Shown here: positions 8,210 through 17,307 of the stretch, piece after piece | How the letters are laid out: each line of letters starts with the position of its first letter | How positions within the stretch are numbered: the first letter of the stretch is position 1 | Source of the DNA: Streptomyces sp. MspMP-M5 | GTDB lineage: Bacteria; Actinomycetota; Actinomycetes; Streptomycetales; Streptomycetaceae | Length of the DNA: 62,264 nucleotides | Assembly: GCF_000373585.1 (NCBI RefSeq) | Contig: NZ_KB891906.1 | Coordinates: 5,573 to 67,836 of the forward strand | Direction of reading: 5' to 3' | Position numbers and translations under genes: made by a program | Notes under the pieces: generated by a model | The model's input: only the letters and a program-made list of their open reading frames with translations | Told to the model about the DNA's origin: nothing | Database searches by the model: none

Positions 8210-8752
8210 ATGAGCATCCAGGCGAACCCGTCCACTGTTGTCACACCCGCAGTGCCGGCTCCTCGTTGGGCGGTCTGGGCCGCGCATGTGACCACGTTGG
8301 TGGTCTTGCCGAGTGGTCTGTGGCGCATCGCCTTGGTGCTCGGATACCCGGCCGGATACAGCGCTGCCGGCTTCGCCGGCTTCGAGACGGTGGGGGCGAA
8401 GGCGTGGATGCTGACACTCAGTGTGCTCTGCGAGCTGGGTGCCTTCCTGACGATCGGTCTGGTACGGCCCTGGGGCGAGGTCGTGCCGGGGTGGGTGCCC
8501 TTGATCGGGGGACGGAGAGTCCGTCCCATGGCTGCCGTCGTCCCTGCCGCTTTCGGCGCGGTTGCGTTGACCCTGCTCTGGGCCAATGTCCCATTGTGGT
8601 GGACATACCCGCACGCTGACATGACGCGCGCCGGGAACCTCGTCGTCGGCATTCTCTACCAACCGTTGGTCCTCTGGGGCCCGCTGCTTGCTGCCGTCAC
8701 TTTCTCGTACTACCGCCGTCACCACGCCCGGTCGCCGGTCAACGACTGCTGA
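8210..8752 (+). CDS. Small four-helix membrane protein, unknown function
   Basis: 180 residues from ATG 8210 (MSIQANPSTVVTPAVPAP); the frame extends upstream to 8174. Hydrophobic segments: WAVWAAHVTTLVVLPSGLWR, AWMLTLSVLCELGAFLTIGL, AAVVPAAFGAVALTLLWANV and VGILYQPLVLWGPLLAAVTF, ending in a basic tail (YYRRHHARS). The spacing with a GYPAGYS loop recalls actinobacterial membrane proteins often found beside DUF3995 genes, as here. No catalytic or transport motif is visible. Confidence 0.7.
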   Translation: MSIQANPSTVVTPAVPAPRWAVWAAHVTTLVVLPSGLWRIALVLGYPAGYSAAGFAGFETVGAKAWMLTLSVLCELGAFLTIGLVRPWGEVVPGWVPLIGGRRVRPMAAVVPAAFGAVALTLLWANVPLWWTYPHADMTRAGNLVVGILYQPLVLWGPLLAAVTFSYYRRHHARSPVNDC

Positions 8753-9143
8753 AGGTGGATGTGTGCCTGGCCTCGTCGTGGGCAGTGATGGCGTGCTGCG
8801 AGGGAAGGTGGGGACAGTCCGGCCCAATGACCCGCGTGGAAGCACCGGTCCGTCTGCGTCTCGCAGAATCGTGAGTCATTCCGTCATCGGAGTGGCTGGC
8901 AGTAACTGGCAGTGGTTGGCACTGTCGCATGTCATTTTCCTGACATCCCGCTGCGCGAATTGATTGAGTCGAGCACTGCGGAGCGGGAGCCCAGGTCTGC
9001 TCGTGACGACTTGGAGGGCCACGACGCATCTGGTCGATCAAGTCCGATGTATGCAGTCGCGTTTGACGGTCACAGGGACGGGGCGTGCTGGTTTCTCGTC
9101 GGTGCTGGTGGGGACGTGCCACGACCGTGGCATGCTCCTGGCT
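8753..9143. other. Intergenic region, no gene seen
   Basis: About 390 bp without a supported gene. Codons in the open frames are unbiased and no motif or RBS-linked start was found. Note TGGCAGTAACTGGCAG at 8893-8908, a small direct repeat. Confidence 0.35.
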
Positions 9144-9430
9144 ATGCATGAAGATCCGCAGGACAAGACGACGCCCGGGTTGTGGGGGCGCGGCGCGTGT
9201 GCGTGGGCGGTCGCTTTCGGTGTGCTGCATTTCTACTGGGCGCTGGGCGGCAGTTGGGGCCTGAGTGTCTCCGCGGGGCCGCTGGCCGAGGAACGTCCCG
9301 GGTGGTTTGTGGCGGTGGGCTTGTGGGGCGTGGGAATGCTGTGTGCGCAGGCTCGAGCAGGTCCCATACCGCCCCGACCCGGTCGACGGCTGCCTGGCCG
9401 GCACCGGTCTGGTCTCGGACGGATGACTGG
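9144..9430 (+). pseudogene. DUF3995 protein, truncated
   Basis: The ATG at 9144 opens MHEDPQDKTTPGLWGRGACA followed by VAFGVLHFYWALGGSWGL, matching the first DUF3995 helix (paralogous to the gene at 7343), then one more segment (WFVAVGLWGVGMLC). At about 9360 the similarity ends and a different frame carries unrelated sequence to 9430. Only about half of the expected 150-200 residues is left. Confidence 0.55.
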
Positions 9431-9500
9431 CACAACCCCTCGTTCCGACGCGCGGAGTATTCGATGGCAGCCCGGGGCTCCCGGCTGACAGGCTTGGACC

Positions 9501-10352
9501 ATGAGTCCCGAGTCCAACGACACGTCCGGAACTTCCTGGCTGGGCGACCCGATCGACGCTCGCCCGTTGTTCGGTTCGGAGCTGGGAGCACTCCTCGACA
9601 CCTTGCGTGGCCTGCGGCCCGCCGACTGGAGCAAGACGGCAGTCCCGCTCTGGACCGTGCATGACCTCGCCTCCCACATCCTCGGCGACTACTACGGACG
9701 CCTCGGGCGCACCCCAGGCGGATACCGGCGTGCTTTCATGCCTGGAGAGACGCTGGAAGCGTTCATCCACCGCACCAATCAGGAATGGGTCGAACTCCAC
9801 GCCGATGACAGCCCCGCCTCGCTGATCGATGCCCTGGAGGTAGCCGGGACTCAGCTCGCCCAGCGATTCGCCACCGCCGACCTCAAAGCGCCCGCCCTGG
9901 GCGTGTCGTGGGCGGGAGCCGACCCGACGCCAGGATGGCTGGACATCGCCCGTGAGTTCACCGAGTACTGGACACACCGGCAGCAGATCCGCCATGCCAT
10001 CGGCAGCGAAACCGACCCGGAACCGCATGCCTTGTCCACGGTCCTGGACACCTTCATGCGGGCCCTGCCCCACACCCTGCGTCATACGACAGCACCTGCC
10101 GGGGCCCAAATCCAAGTGCTCGTCGAGGGGCCGGTCGGCGGCAGGTGGACCGTCACCGCCACTGCGGACCGCTGGTCACTGGCCGAACCGCCCAGCGGCC
10201 GGCCGACCGCATCGGTACTGCTGGATACGGAAACCGCCTGGCGCCTGTGCACACGTGGCATCGACCCCGCCACCGCCCTTGGCCGAGCCCACGTCCAAGG
10301 AGAGCGCCGACTCGCCGAAGCTGCGTGCCAGGTCGTGTCCATCGTCTACTGA
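9501..10352 (+). CDS. Maleylpyruvate isomerase family, mycothiol-dependent (DinB-like)
   Basis: 283 residues. The N-terminal four-helix DinB-like domain carries TAVPLWTVHDLASHILGDYY, where the His of the VHDLASH motif is one metal ligand, with a second His-containing helix EFTEYWTHRQQIRHAIG. The C-terminal part, from about residue 190 (VLVEGPVGGRWTVTATADR to RAHVQGERRLAEAA), is the SCP2-like domain of MDMPI proteins. Such enzymes use mycothiol or act as metal-dependent thiol transferases, which fits an actinomycete. The specific substrate is not evident. The gene stops just before a transposon fragment. Confidence 0.82.
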   Translation: MSPESNDTSGTSWLGDPIDARPLFGSELGALLDTLRGLRPADWSKTAVPLWTVHDLASHILGDYYGRLGRTPGGYRRAFMPGETLEAFIHRTNQEWVELHADDSPASLIDALEVAGTQLAQRFATADLKAPALGVSWAGADPTPGWLDIAREFTEYWTHRQQIRHAIGSETDPEPHALSTVLDTFMRALPHTLRHTTAPAGAQIQVLVEGPVGGRWTVTATADRWSLAEPPSGRPTASVLLDTETAWRLCTRGIDPATALGRAHVQGERRLAEAACQVVSIVY

Positions 10353-10353
10353 T

Positions 10354-10629
10354 GACGCCTGGCTCGTCAGTTTGGAAAACCTCGCGGTGTCCGGCCTCGG
10401 GCGCACCCGCCTCGCCAAGAGCGTGCACGACGCCGGATGGTCCGTATGCGTTGCGATGCCCGAATACAAGGCCGCCAGGCACGGCCGGTACTTCGGTAGG
10501 ATCGAACGCTTCGATCCTACCTCCCAGGTCTGCTCGGCCTGCGGCGTCAAGGACGACCCCAAGCCCCTCCACATCCGTGCATGGACGTGCAAGGAGTGCG
10601 GGGCTGTCGACCAGATCCAGGACTGGCTA
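10354..10629 (+). pseudogene. TnpB/OrfB (IS200/IS605 type) C-terminal fragment
   Basis: About 90 residues begin WLVSLENLAVSGLGRTRLAK, the second RuvC acidic motif of TnpB with Glu in LENLAV. They continue YGRYFGRIERFDPTSQ-like sequence into the zinc finger CSACG ... CKECG. The third RuvC motif (usually DRDxNAA) is replaced by unrelated sequence after VDQIQDW, and the N-terminal two-thirds is absent, so the nuclease is dead. No omega-RNA end or partner TnpA is seen. The fragment sits between two unrelated genes, marking an old insertion. Confidence 0.75.
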
Positions 10630-10660
10630 CGGCTCCTTTCCTGCGGACCCCGGACAGGTC

Positions 10661-13600
10661 CTAGCAGGGTGGGTGATACGGGAGCCCGGGGAAGAAGCGG
10701 TTCCAGTCGGAGGGGGTGAGTGTGGGGTGGGCGGTGGTGCAGATCCGAGTGGCGGCGCGGTGGGGATCGGTCTCCCACAGGCGGGCTGTGGCGTCTGCGC
10801 CGGCGGTGGCCAGGGTGTGGCCGTCGGGGCTGAAGGCCAGTCCGTAGATGCGGTCGGTGTGGCCGGTGAGTGTGGCCAGTGCCGTCGGTCTGCCGGGGTC
10901 TGCGACGTTCCACAGGCGTGCGGTGTTGTCGGCGCTGGCCGTGGCCAGGACGCGCCCGTCGCCGTTGAACGCCACGCCGTAGACGGCGTTGGTGTGGCCG
11001 GTGAGGACGGACAGGCGGTGGGGGTGATGCGGATCGGTGACGTCCCACAGGCGGGCGGTGCCGTCGAGGCCGGCCGTGGCGAGCGTGTGGCCGTCGGGGC
11101 TGAAGGCGGCGCAGCGGATGGACTGGGTGTGGCCGGTCAGAACCGCGAGGCTGTGCGGGTGCCGGCGGTCGGCGATGTCCCACAGGCGGACGGTACGGTC
11201 CTGGCTGGTCGTTGCCAGGAGGTGGCCGTCGGGGCTGAAGGCCGCCCCTTCGGTGTTGTTGTGATGCCCGGTCAGCTCCGCCGTCGGGGTGGGGTGGTGT
11301 GGGTCTGCGACGTCCCACAGGCGGACGGTGGCGTCTTCGCTGGTGGTGGCGAGGGTGTGCCCGTCGGGACTGAACGCGGCCTTCCAGACCGTGTCCCTGT
11401 GGCCATGAAGGGTGGCCACGGGACGCGGGTGCCGGAGATCGGTGACGTCCCACAGCCGCGCGGTGCGGTCGTCGCCCGTCGTGGCGAGCAGCCGGCCGTC
11501 GGGACGGAAGGCGACCGATCGGACGGTTCCGGAGTGGCCGGTGAGGGTGACGAGTTGTTGCGGATGGCTGGGGTCGTTGACGTTCCACAAACGCACGGTG
11601 TGATCGATGCCTGCGGTGGCTAGGGCATGGCCGTCGGGAGTGAACGCCGCGCCGTAGAGGCCGTCGGTGTGGCCGGTGAGGATCGGGCCGGGAATGTCCC
11701 ACAGCCGTGCGGTGGAGTCGTCGCCGACCGTGGCCAGGGTGTGGCGTTGCGGGCTGAAGGCCGCCTGGACGACGTTGTCGGTATGGCCCGTGAGCGTGGC
11801 GAGGTGGTGGGGATGTTCGGGGTCGGCGAGTTCCCACAGGCGGGCGGTGTGGTCGTTGCCGGCTGTGGCCAGCGTGCGCCCGTCCGGGCTGAACACCGCC
11901 GTACGGACGGCGTCCGTGTGTCCCCAGAGGGTGGCGAGAGGCCGTGGATGCTCGAGATCGGAGATGTTCCACAGGCGTACGGTCCGATCCGCACTGGCGG
12001 TGGCGAGGGTGCGTCCGTCGGGGCTGAAGACGGCCGACCACACGGTGTCGGTGTGGCCGTCCAGAGTGGCGAGGCCGTGGGGATGGCGGGGATCGGCCAC
12101 GTCCCACAGGCGGGCGGTGTGGTCGTCTCCGGCGGTGGCCAGGGTCTGGCCGTCGGGGCTGAACGCCACCGACAGCACGGTGTCGGCGTGACCGACCAGG
12201 GAAGCCAGTCGGTCGGGGTGCCGGGGGTCGGCGACGTGCCACAGTCGGACGGTGCGGCGGTCGTCGCTGGCGACCGCCAGGGTGTGCGCGTCGGGACTGA
12301 ACGCCACCGACCAGACATTGTCGGTGTGATTGCCGAGGGTTGCCAGGCGGTGGGGGCGTTGGGGATGGGTGACGTCCCACAGGCGGATGGTCCGGTCGAC
12401 GCCGGCGGTGGCCAGAAGGTGGCCGTCGGGGCTGAACCGCACCGACCGGACCGTGTCCGAGTGCCCGGTGAGGGTGGCCAGCCCCACCGGGCCGCCCGGG
12501 CCGGCGAGGTTCCACAGCCGCACCGCGTGGCCCTCGGTCGCGGTGGCCAGGGTGCGCCCGTCCGGGCTGAAGTCCGCGGCATTGGCGATGCCGGTCAGTT
12601 GGTGGGCGTAGGGCGTGGCGAAAGTGCTGAGCACGGCGCCCAAGGCTTCGGCGGTGGGAGCCAGGCGGTAGGCGGCCAGGCCGAGTTGCGCTGCCAGAGC
12701 AGGAGTGGTGGCCCGCTGCGCCATGGCCTCGATCGCCACCTGCCGCGACACCGCGATGTCGCGTTCCCGGTCGGAGGACCGCTGCGCGCGGAAGGCGAGC
12801 ACGGTGCTGACACTGGCCACCAGGACCGCGGTGGTGAGCAGCGCGACGAGTTGACGAAGGCGACGGGTACGGCGACGAGCGGCCGCCCGCTCGCCTTCCT
12901 CGGCGGCGATCGAAACATCGAGGAACTTCCCTTCCAGCTCGGTCAGTTCGGCCCGCGCCGGGGGAGTGGCGAAGGCGTCCTTCGCCGTGGCCAGACGGGC
13001 TCCGCGGTACAGCACCCCGACGTCGCACCGCAGCTCCTGCCATGCCTGGGCGGCCTCGGTCAGCTTCCGGTGTACGCGCAGTCGGTCGCGCTGTTCCTCG
13101 ATCCAGCCGCGTAAGCGGGGCCACGAGGTGATCAGCGCTTCGTGGGCGAGGTCGGCGATACCGTCATCAAGGGTGATCAACCGGGCGCTGGCCAGCCGTT
13201 CGAGGACGACACGGGTGCCGGCCGGGTCGCCGGTGTCGAGTTCGACGTGCGGAACGGGGCGTCGGGTGTCCTGCGTCCCCTCGCCCGGAGCGATGAGCCG
13301 CAGCAGGATACGCCTGGCCAGGCGTGCCTGGGTCGGGGAGAGCCCGGTGTAGACGTCTTCGGCGGTCTGGGCGACGGCGCCGTGCACACCGCCCGCCGCT
13401 TCGTAGGCGTCCACCGTCATGGTCCTGCCGCGGCGGCGACGCCAGGTCTCCAAGAGCGCGTGGGACAGCAAGGGCAACCCGCCCGGTGCGTCCGCCAGTT
13501 CGTCCATCAGCCGACTGGTCAGCGCCCGCTCGACGACGACGTTCTCGGCCCTGGCGGGCCTGACGATGGCCTCGCGCAACTCGGCCGGGCTCATGGGACC

Positions 13601-14395
13601 GACCATGAGCGTCGCGTGCTGCAGCGCGGTCACCAGCCCTCGGTGCTCGGCGCAGCGGGGGTAGAAGTCCGCACGTACGCCCAGCACCACCCGCAGTCGT
13701 CCACCGGGATCCTCCGCGGCCAGGAGCAGGTCGATGAACCGACTGCGTTCCTCTGGATCAGTGCAGAGGGTGAACAACTCCTCGAACTGGTCGACGATCA
13801 GCCAGACCTCCCCATCCGCCTCGGACGGGGCGAACAGCCGTCCATGGTTGCGCACCGGATGCGGCCCCGGGGTGAGAATCCGCAGCGCGGCAGGCCGCAG
13901 ACCGGAGTCGTCGGTGCACTGCAGACGCGGGATCAGCCCGGCACGAAGCAGGGAGGACTTGCCGCTCCCGGAGGGGCCGAAGAGAGCCGCGACCCGGTGC
14001 TCGCGCACCAACTGCACGAGTGCGCCGGTGAGCGCGTCACGGCCGAAGAACCGCGCGTGGTCATCGGCCTCGAAGCGGGCCAGTCCCCGATACGGCGCAC
14101 CCGCACCGTCCCCGCCGGCCGACCGCGCGGCCAGTTCCTCGCCCACCTGGCGCCACCGCAGCTCCCACTCCTCGGCGTCCCCGCCACACGCCGCCACATA
14201 GGCCAGCGTGACCGCGAGCGACGGCAGCTTCTCGCCCGCGGCCGCCTGGGACAGCGTGGGCACGGAGTACGGCACCCGCCGCGCCATCTCCCGATAGGTC
14301 ATGCCGTCCGCCCCCTGCCGCAACTTGCGCAACTCGAACGCAAACCGCTGCACCGGCCCGGCCGTCGGGTCCACCGGATTCTCACGACGCCCCAC
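10661..14395 (-). CDS. XRE-nSTAND NTPase-TM-WD40 protein (14 repeats)
   Basis: 1244 residues from GTG 14395 (reads MGRRENPVDPTAGPVQRFAF, the usual start for this family; the longer frame upstream is Arg-rich noise). An N-terminal XRE helix-turn-helix (about 20-75, MTYREMARRVPYSVPTLSQA) is followed by an nSTAND NTPase with Walker A GPSGSGKS (140-147), Walker B VWLIVDQFEELF, and a winged-helix/arm region ending near residue 500. One membrane helix (about 510-530, VALLTTAVLVASVSTVLAF) precedes 14 WD40 repeats (about 600-1240), enough for two seven-bladed propellers. STAND proteins oligomerise on ligand sensing; in Streptomyces this architecture is common and mostly unstudied. It stands alone in its operon, with a divergent secreted-peptide gene upstream. 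Confidence 0.88.
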   Translation of the reverse strand: MGRRENPVDPTAGPVQRFAFELRKLRQGADGMTYREMARRVPYSVPTLSQAAAGEKLPSLAVTLAYVAACGGDAEEWELRWRQVGEELAARSAGGDGAGAPYRGLARFEADDHARFFGRDALTGALVQLVREHRVAALFGPSGSGKSSLLRAGLIPRLQCTDDSGLRPAALRILTPGPHPVRNHGRLFAPSEADGEVWLIVDQFEELFTLCTDPEERSRFIDLLLAAEDPGGRLRVVLGVRADFYPRCAEHRGLVTALQHATLMVGPMSPAELREAIVRPARAENVVVERALTSRLMDELADAPGGLPLLSHALLETWRRRRGRTMTVDAYEAAGGVHGAVAQTAEDVYTGLSPTQARLARRILLRLIAPGEGTQDTRRPVPHVELDTGDPAGTRVVLERLASARLITLDDGIADLAHEALITSWPRLRGWIEEQRDRLRVHRKLTEAAQAWQELRCDVGVLYRGARLATAKDAFATPPARAELTELEGKFLDVSIAAEEGERAAARRRTRRLRQLVALLTTAVLVASVSTVLAFRAQRSSDRERDIAVSRQVAIEAMAQRATTPALAAQLGLAAYRLAPTAEALGAVLSTFATPYAHQLTGIANAADFSPDGRTLATATEGHAVRLWNLAGPGGPVGLATLTGHSDTVRSVRFSPDGHLLATAGVDRTIRLWDVTHPQRPHRLATLGNHTDNVWSVAFSPDAHTLAVASDDRRTVRLWHVADPRHPDRLASLVGHADTVLSVAFSPDGQTLATAGDDHTARLWDVADPRHPHGLATLDGHTDTVWSAVFSPDGRTLATASADRTVRLWNISDLEHPRPLATLWGHTDAVRTAVFSPDGRTLATAGNDHTARLWELADPEHPHHLATLTGHTDNVVQAAFSPQRHTLATVGDDSTARLWDIPGPILTGHTDGLYGAAFTPDGHALATAGIDHTVRLWNVNDPSHPQQLVTLTGHSGTVRSVAFRPDGRLLATTGDDRTARLWDVTDLRHPRPVATLHGHRDTVWKAAFSPDGHTLATTSEDATVRLWDVADPHHPTPTAELTGHHNNTEGAAFSPDGHLLATTSQDRTVRLWDIADRRHPHSLAVLTGHTQSIRCAAFSPDGHTLATAGLDGTARLWDVTDPHHPHRLSVLTGHTNAVYGVAFNGDGRVLATASADNTARLWNVADPGRPTALATLTGHTDRIYGLAFSPDGHTLATAGADATARLWETDPHRAATRICTTAHPTLTPSDWNRFFPGLPYHPPC
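10720..12600 (-). repeat. Fourteen tandem WD40-coding repeats of about 135 bp
   Basis: The 3' half of the nSTAND gene consists of 14 units of about 45 codons, each with a TGHTDTVxSVAFSPDG-like start and an ARLWDVADP-like end. The unit beginning near 11,720 is about 7 residues shorter than the others. Neighbouring units are similar at DNA level, which favours recombination-driven expansion or loss. Confidence 0.85.
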
Positions 14396-14727
14396 GCTGT
14401 TCCCCGTCCCCCGCGGTGTCCTGATTGCCCGCCACGCTAGGCACGTCCCGTCACGCCCCACAAGACATGCCCATGCCGGATGCGACCCGTTCCGGCCGCC
14501 GCCCGCGGATTGTTGTGCACAGGAAACGTGCTGCCCAACAACCCGACGGTGCCTCAAAGTTGGCTGCGGATCGGCTGACGACGGGGGAGCCGAGCTACTG
14601 ACCCCGGGCGCCGCACCCCCTTGGGGACGTGCCCGGACAGCACTCGGAGTGACGCCGTCCGCGCCGGCCCGGCACGGATCATGCCGTAGCCCGTGCCGAA
14701 CACACCACACACGAAAGGAACACCACG
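14396..14727. other. Divergent promoter region
   Basis: It holds the promoters of the nSTAND gene (leftward) and the small secreted protein (rightward). A TTGTTG ... CAACAA inverted repeat spans about 14511-14541. No gene is supported here. Confidence 0.4.
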
Positions 14728-15105
14728 ATGAAGACCCGCAAGGGTGCCACCGCGGTCGCGATGGCCGCTGTGGCGGTCGGCGCGATACTGGCGGCCTCCA
14801 CCACCGCATCCGCCACGCCCGCTCAGGGCAGGGCCACCGGAAACGCTTCCGTTCGCACCGCGACCACCGGCACCCCGGCACTGGCCGCCCACCCGTGCTG
14901 GACGTCGTTCGTGCCCGAGAACCCGGAGGGCAAGCCGATGGACCAGTATTACAAAAACTGCGCCGACTCCGCGGTAACGGTCTGCGCCAAGAACCTCACC
15001 GACGGCTACGTCGCACCGCCGCGCACCATCGCGGCCAACGACGTCGCATGGTGGCACTGGAACTCCACAACCCCGGGCGCCCACTACACGACCATCTTCT
15101 GCTGA
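14728..15105 (+). CDS. Small secreted cysteine-containing protein
   Basis: 125 residues with a clear signal peptide (MKTRKGATAVAMAAVAVGAI, cleavage likely near ASATPA at about 31). The mature protein has four cysteines (in HPCWTSF, YKNCADS, VTVCAKN and the last residue Cys125), suggesting two disulfides, and several aromatic residues near the end (DVAWWHWNS). RBS GAAAGGA precedes the ATG. No family was recognised; such small actinomycete proteins are often surface-active or inhibitory. The stop codon is the first TGA of a TGACC tandem repeat. Confidence 0.75.
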   Translation: MKTRKGATAVAMAAVAVGAILAASTTASATPAQGRATGNASVRTATTGTPALAAHPCWTSFVPENPEGKPMDQYYKNCADSAVTVCAKNLTDGYVAPPRTIAANDVAWWHWNSTTPGAHYTTIFC

Positions 15106-15127
15106 CCTGACCTGACCTGACCTGACC
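15103..15127. repeat. TGACC x5 tandem repeat
   Basis: Five perfect copies of TGACC. The first copy supplies the stop codon of the upstream gene. Confidence 0.85.
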
Positions 15128-15178
15128 TCACCGCCCGCAGGACGGGAGGACGGGCGCAACCGTCTGAACCGCGCCAAA

Positions 15179-15210
15179 CGGCCCCTCGGAACGACAGTTT
15201 CGAGGGGCCG
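15179..15210 (+). terminator. Hairpin, 10-bp stem
   Basis: CGGCCCCTCG and CGAGGGGCCG flank a 12-nt loop, followed by TCTTGT. It lies 74 nt after the secreted-protein gene and is likely its terminator; it may also serve the converging hydrolase remnant. Confidence 0.7.
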
Positions 15211-15213
15211 TCT

Positions 15214-15248
15214 TGTCGGCCCTGTCGGCCCTGTCGGCCCTGTCGGCC
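15214..15248. repeat. TGTCGGCCC tandem repeat, 4 copies
   Basis: Three full 9-bp copies and one of 8 bp, directly after the terminator hairpin. Probably a replication-slippage tract. Confidence 0.8.
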
Positions 15249-15317
15249 GAGCGGAATGGCCGGCCGGATCGTCGGCCTGCTCACCTATACAAGGGAGGGG
15301 TCTTGGGGTGCATCGCG

Positions 15318-15769
15318 TCATCCGCACGCCGGCAGGGCAAGAACCTCGACGAGCCGCTCGACGAAGGCGGCCGGGAATGAGGTGTAACCCAGGTGCCCGC
15401 CGGGGAACTCCACCAGTTCGCGGATGAGCCGCTGCGCGACGACGTCCGCCGGCCGGCGCACGACATCGCCTCCCGGCGGTAGGCATCGTGAACGCTGTCG
15501 AAGACTGTCACCTGATCCTCGGCATCCGGCAACAGGCGCATCGCCGGCGGTTCGTGCACAACAGCCAGCTCGACCCGGCTCTCATGGCGGGTCAGGAGTT
15601 CAAGCGCGGTCAGACCACCCGCACCACCTCCGAACACCCGCACCGGCTCATCCGTCCCGGCGATATGTTCGAGCAACCGACGGGCGTCGTCGGCGTGTTA
15701 CTCGGCCCACTGTGCCGACGACGGTCCGTCGAGCGTGCCGCGTGAAGTGCCCCGTGGGTCGTAGGCATC
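15318..15769 (-). pseudogene. Alpha/beta hydrolase, 5'-truncated with stop and frameshift
   Basis: Read on the minus strand from about 15769 the sequence gives YDPRGTSRGTLDGPSSAQW, then AE, a TAA stop, then HADDARRLLEHI and VRVFGGGAGGLTALELL, where the nucleophile elbow GxSxG is expected (here GGGAGG). After YRREAM the frame shifts, and the true C-terminus (IRELVEFPGGHLGYTSFPAA and on to VEVLALPACG) continues in another frame with the catalytic His in GGHLGY. The first about 70 residues are missing. A premature stop, a frameshift, a truncation and an altered elbow make this a dead gene. Confidence 0.75.
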
Positions 15770-15820
15770 GCATCGATCAGCTCGTCGAACCAGGCGTGGA
15801 GCTCATCGATTGGCTTCCGG

Positions 15821-16204
15821 TCAGGGGCGGCGGCTCGCAAGCACGCAGAACTCGTTGCCCTCTGGGTCGGCCAGTACGATCCAACTCTCGTCGCCTTGGC
15901 CTACGTCGGCATGTCGAGCACCGAGATCGAGCAGGCGACGGACCTCTTCGTCTTGCTCTCGGTCGGTGGGGTTGACGTCGAGGTGGAGCCGATTCTTGAT
16001 GGTCTTCCCCTCGGGGACGTGTGCGAAGGTCAACCTCGGTGGCATTGGGCCACGGTGGTTCTTGCCGGACAACTCAGGGGGACCGATCGTGACGATTGCG
16101 TCGTCTTCGTCTTGCACCTCGTAGTCAAGGACCGCGCACCAGAAGTGGGCGAGACCGTGGGGATCGACGCAGTCGATCGCAAGTTCGGTGAACTTACTGG
16201 CCAT
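15821..16204 (-). CDS. VOC-family (glyoxalase-like) protein
   Basis: 127 residues from ATG 16204 (MASKFTELAIDCVDPHGLAH). It has one vicinal-oxygen-chelate fold: a beta strand, the FWCAVLDYEV segment, MPPRLTFAHVPEGKTIKNRL with HLDV as a metal-side strand, and the ending WIVLADPEGNEFCVLASRR. This is the glyoxalase/bleomycin-resistance-like type 6 pattern common in Streptomyces. Such proteins act as lyases, dioxygenases or drug-binding proteins; the substrate is unknown. Confidence 0.85.
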   Translation of the reverse strand: MASKFTELAIDCVDPHGLAHFWCAVLDYEVQDEDDAIVTIGPPELSGKNHRGPMPPRLTFAHVPEGKTIKNRLHLDVNPTDREQDEEVRRLLDLGARHADVGQGDESWIVLADPEGNEFCVLASRRP

Positions 16205-16346
16205 GTCAGGACTCCTGGTCAAGTAGCGGGACTGCCCGAGGTGTTCGTACTTCGGTGCGCTAAAGGGCCGTTCGAGTTCGACTTGCCGAACTGACTCGCT
16301 CGACTTCAGCCTGCTGAAACAGGTTATACATGACGGCTCCGCTGTC

Positions 16347-16560
16347 GTGATCACCCTGTTCGGTGGCAACCTGGACGCCGTCCGTACCGAAATCAGAGGC
16401 GGCCTGCCGAGCCTGAAAGGCGCGATTCTGCTTCTCGCACGCCCAAAGGGCACCGTGCTGGAAGTGATTGACCGTACCCTCACTCAACTGGCCCGCAGCG
16501 GCATCCTGGATGCTCAAGGCCGTCGACTCGCCGATCACTTACGGGACAGCTCTCGGTACG
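16347..16560 (+). other. Coding-like fragment, unrecognised
   Basis: From GTG 16347 about 70 residues look protein-like (VITLFGGNLDAVRTEIRGGL, LKGAILLLARPKGTVLEVID), with more AT-ending codons than neighbours. The 3' part overlaps the converging secreted-protein gene and becomes unstructured. It may be a gene remnant of foreign origin. No family was recognised and it may not be coding. Confidence 0.25.
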
Positions 16561-16984
16561 TGAGGGTCGGGGAAGTTACGAACTCGGCGTTCGTGAAGTT
16601 CTTACCGTTAGGAAGGATCTGCAGTTCGGCCCGGTACTGGTGCCCGACTGTCGGGTTGGGAAGATTGAATTCCTGGTTCAGGGGCTGGTCGCAGCGACGC
16701 AGTTCACCGTGGAAACGCCAGCCGGTGAAGTCGTCAACGGACACCAACCTCATACGGCAGTTGCGCCCGGCGTCGGGCAAGTCACCACGGGCCTCAAAGA
16801 GGATGTCGCCGGCGTGGTCGCCCTCGCCTATCACCTTGACACAAGCCTGCTTCGACGTCGGGCCGGTACATCCGCCGTCCGCAGCGGCCACGGCTGTTCC
16901 GGCGGTGCAGGCCAGTGCAGCGCCCGCAAGCGAGGTGACAGAAAGCGCCGATGCCGCGGCGCGTGGGAATGCACGAAGATTCAT
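16535..16984 (-). CDS. Secreted protein of unknown family
   Basis: 149 residues. A signal peptide (MNLRAFPRAAASALSVTSLA to about TAVAAA at 35) leads into a mature domain with four cysteines (GGCTGP, KQACVKV, GRNCRMR, LRRCDQP) that probably form two disulfides. Alternating polar/hydrophobic segments (QYRAELQILPNGK, FVTSPTLTYREL) suggest an all-beta extracellular domain. No motif identifies an activity. Confidence 0.72.
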   Translation of the reverse strand: MNLRAFPRAAASALSVTSLAGAALACTAGTAVAAADGGCTGPTSKQACVKVIGEGDHAGDILFEARGDLPDAGRNCRMRLVSVDDFTGWRFHGELRRCDQPLNQEFNLPNPTVGHQYRAELQILPNGKNFTNAEFVTSPTLTYRELSRK

Positions 16985-17307
16985 TGTCGATGCCTCGCAT
17001 ATCTCGGTCTCCGGAGGATCCCCGGAAGGAATGCGCCGAGCATAGGCGGACGGATATCCCTACTGTCGAAGCATTTTGATGGGGGAAGTCATCGGCGCCG
17101 GCGTCGACCTGCTCAGCCAGAAGCCCGCCTGTCGGTGCCCGACGAGGGCGGTCGGGCCCGTCACCTTCAAGGCCCACTACTGCGGCGCGCATGTTCCGTG
17201 ACCACCACGATGAACAGACAGCTACGCCTGTCGAGGGTTGAGTTAAAGTGCGGTCTGGGCGGCCGGAGCCAGCTGCATTGACTCCGGCCGCTTTCAGGCA
17301 GGTGAGG

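Noticed and set aside
10354..10629. Active TnpB with guide RNA
   Set aside because: Only the C-terminal third remains and the third RuvC motif is missing.
11627..13114. Gly/Val/Gln-rich plus-strand open frame across the WD40 region
   Set aside because: It is the antisense of repeated WD40 codons; the repeat structure is explained by the minus-strand protein.
15103..15248. CRISPR-like repeats
   Set aside because: Units are 5-9 bp with no unique spacers; no cas genes are present anywhere in the window.
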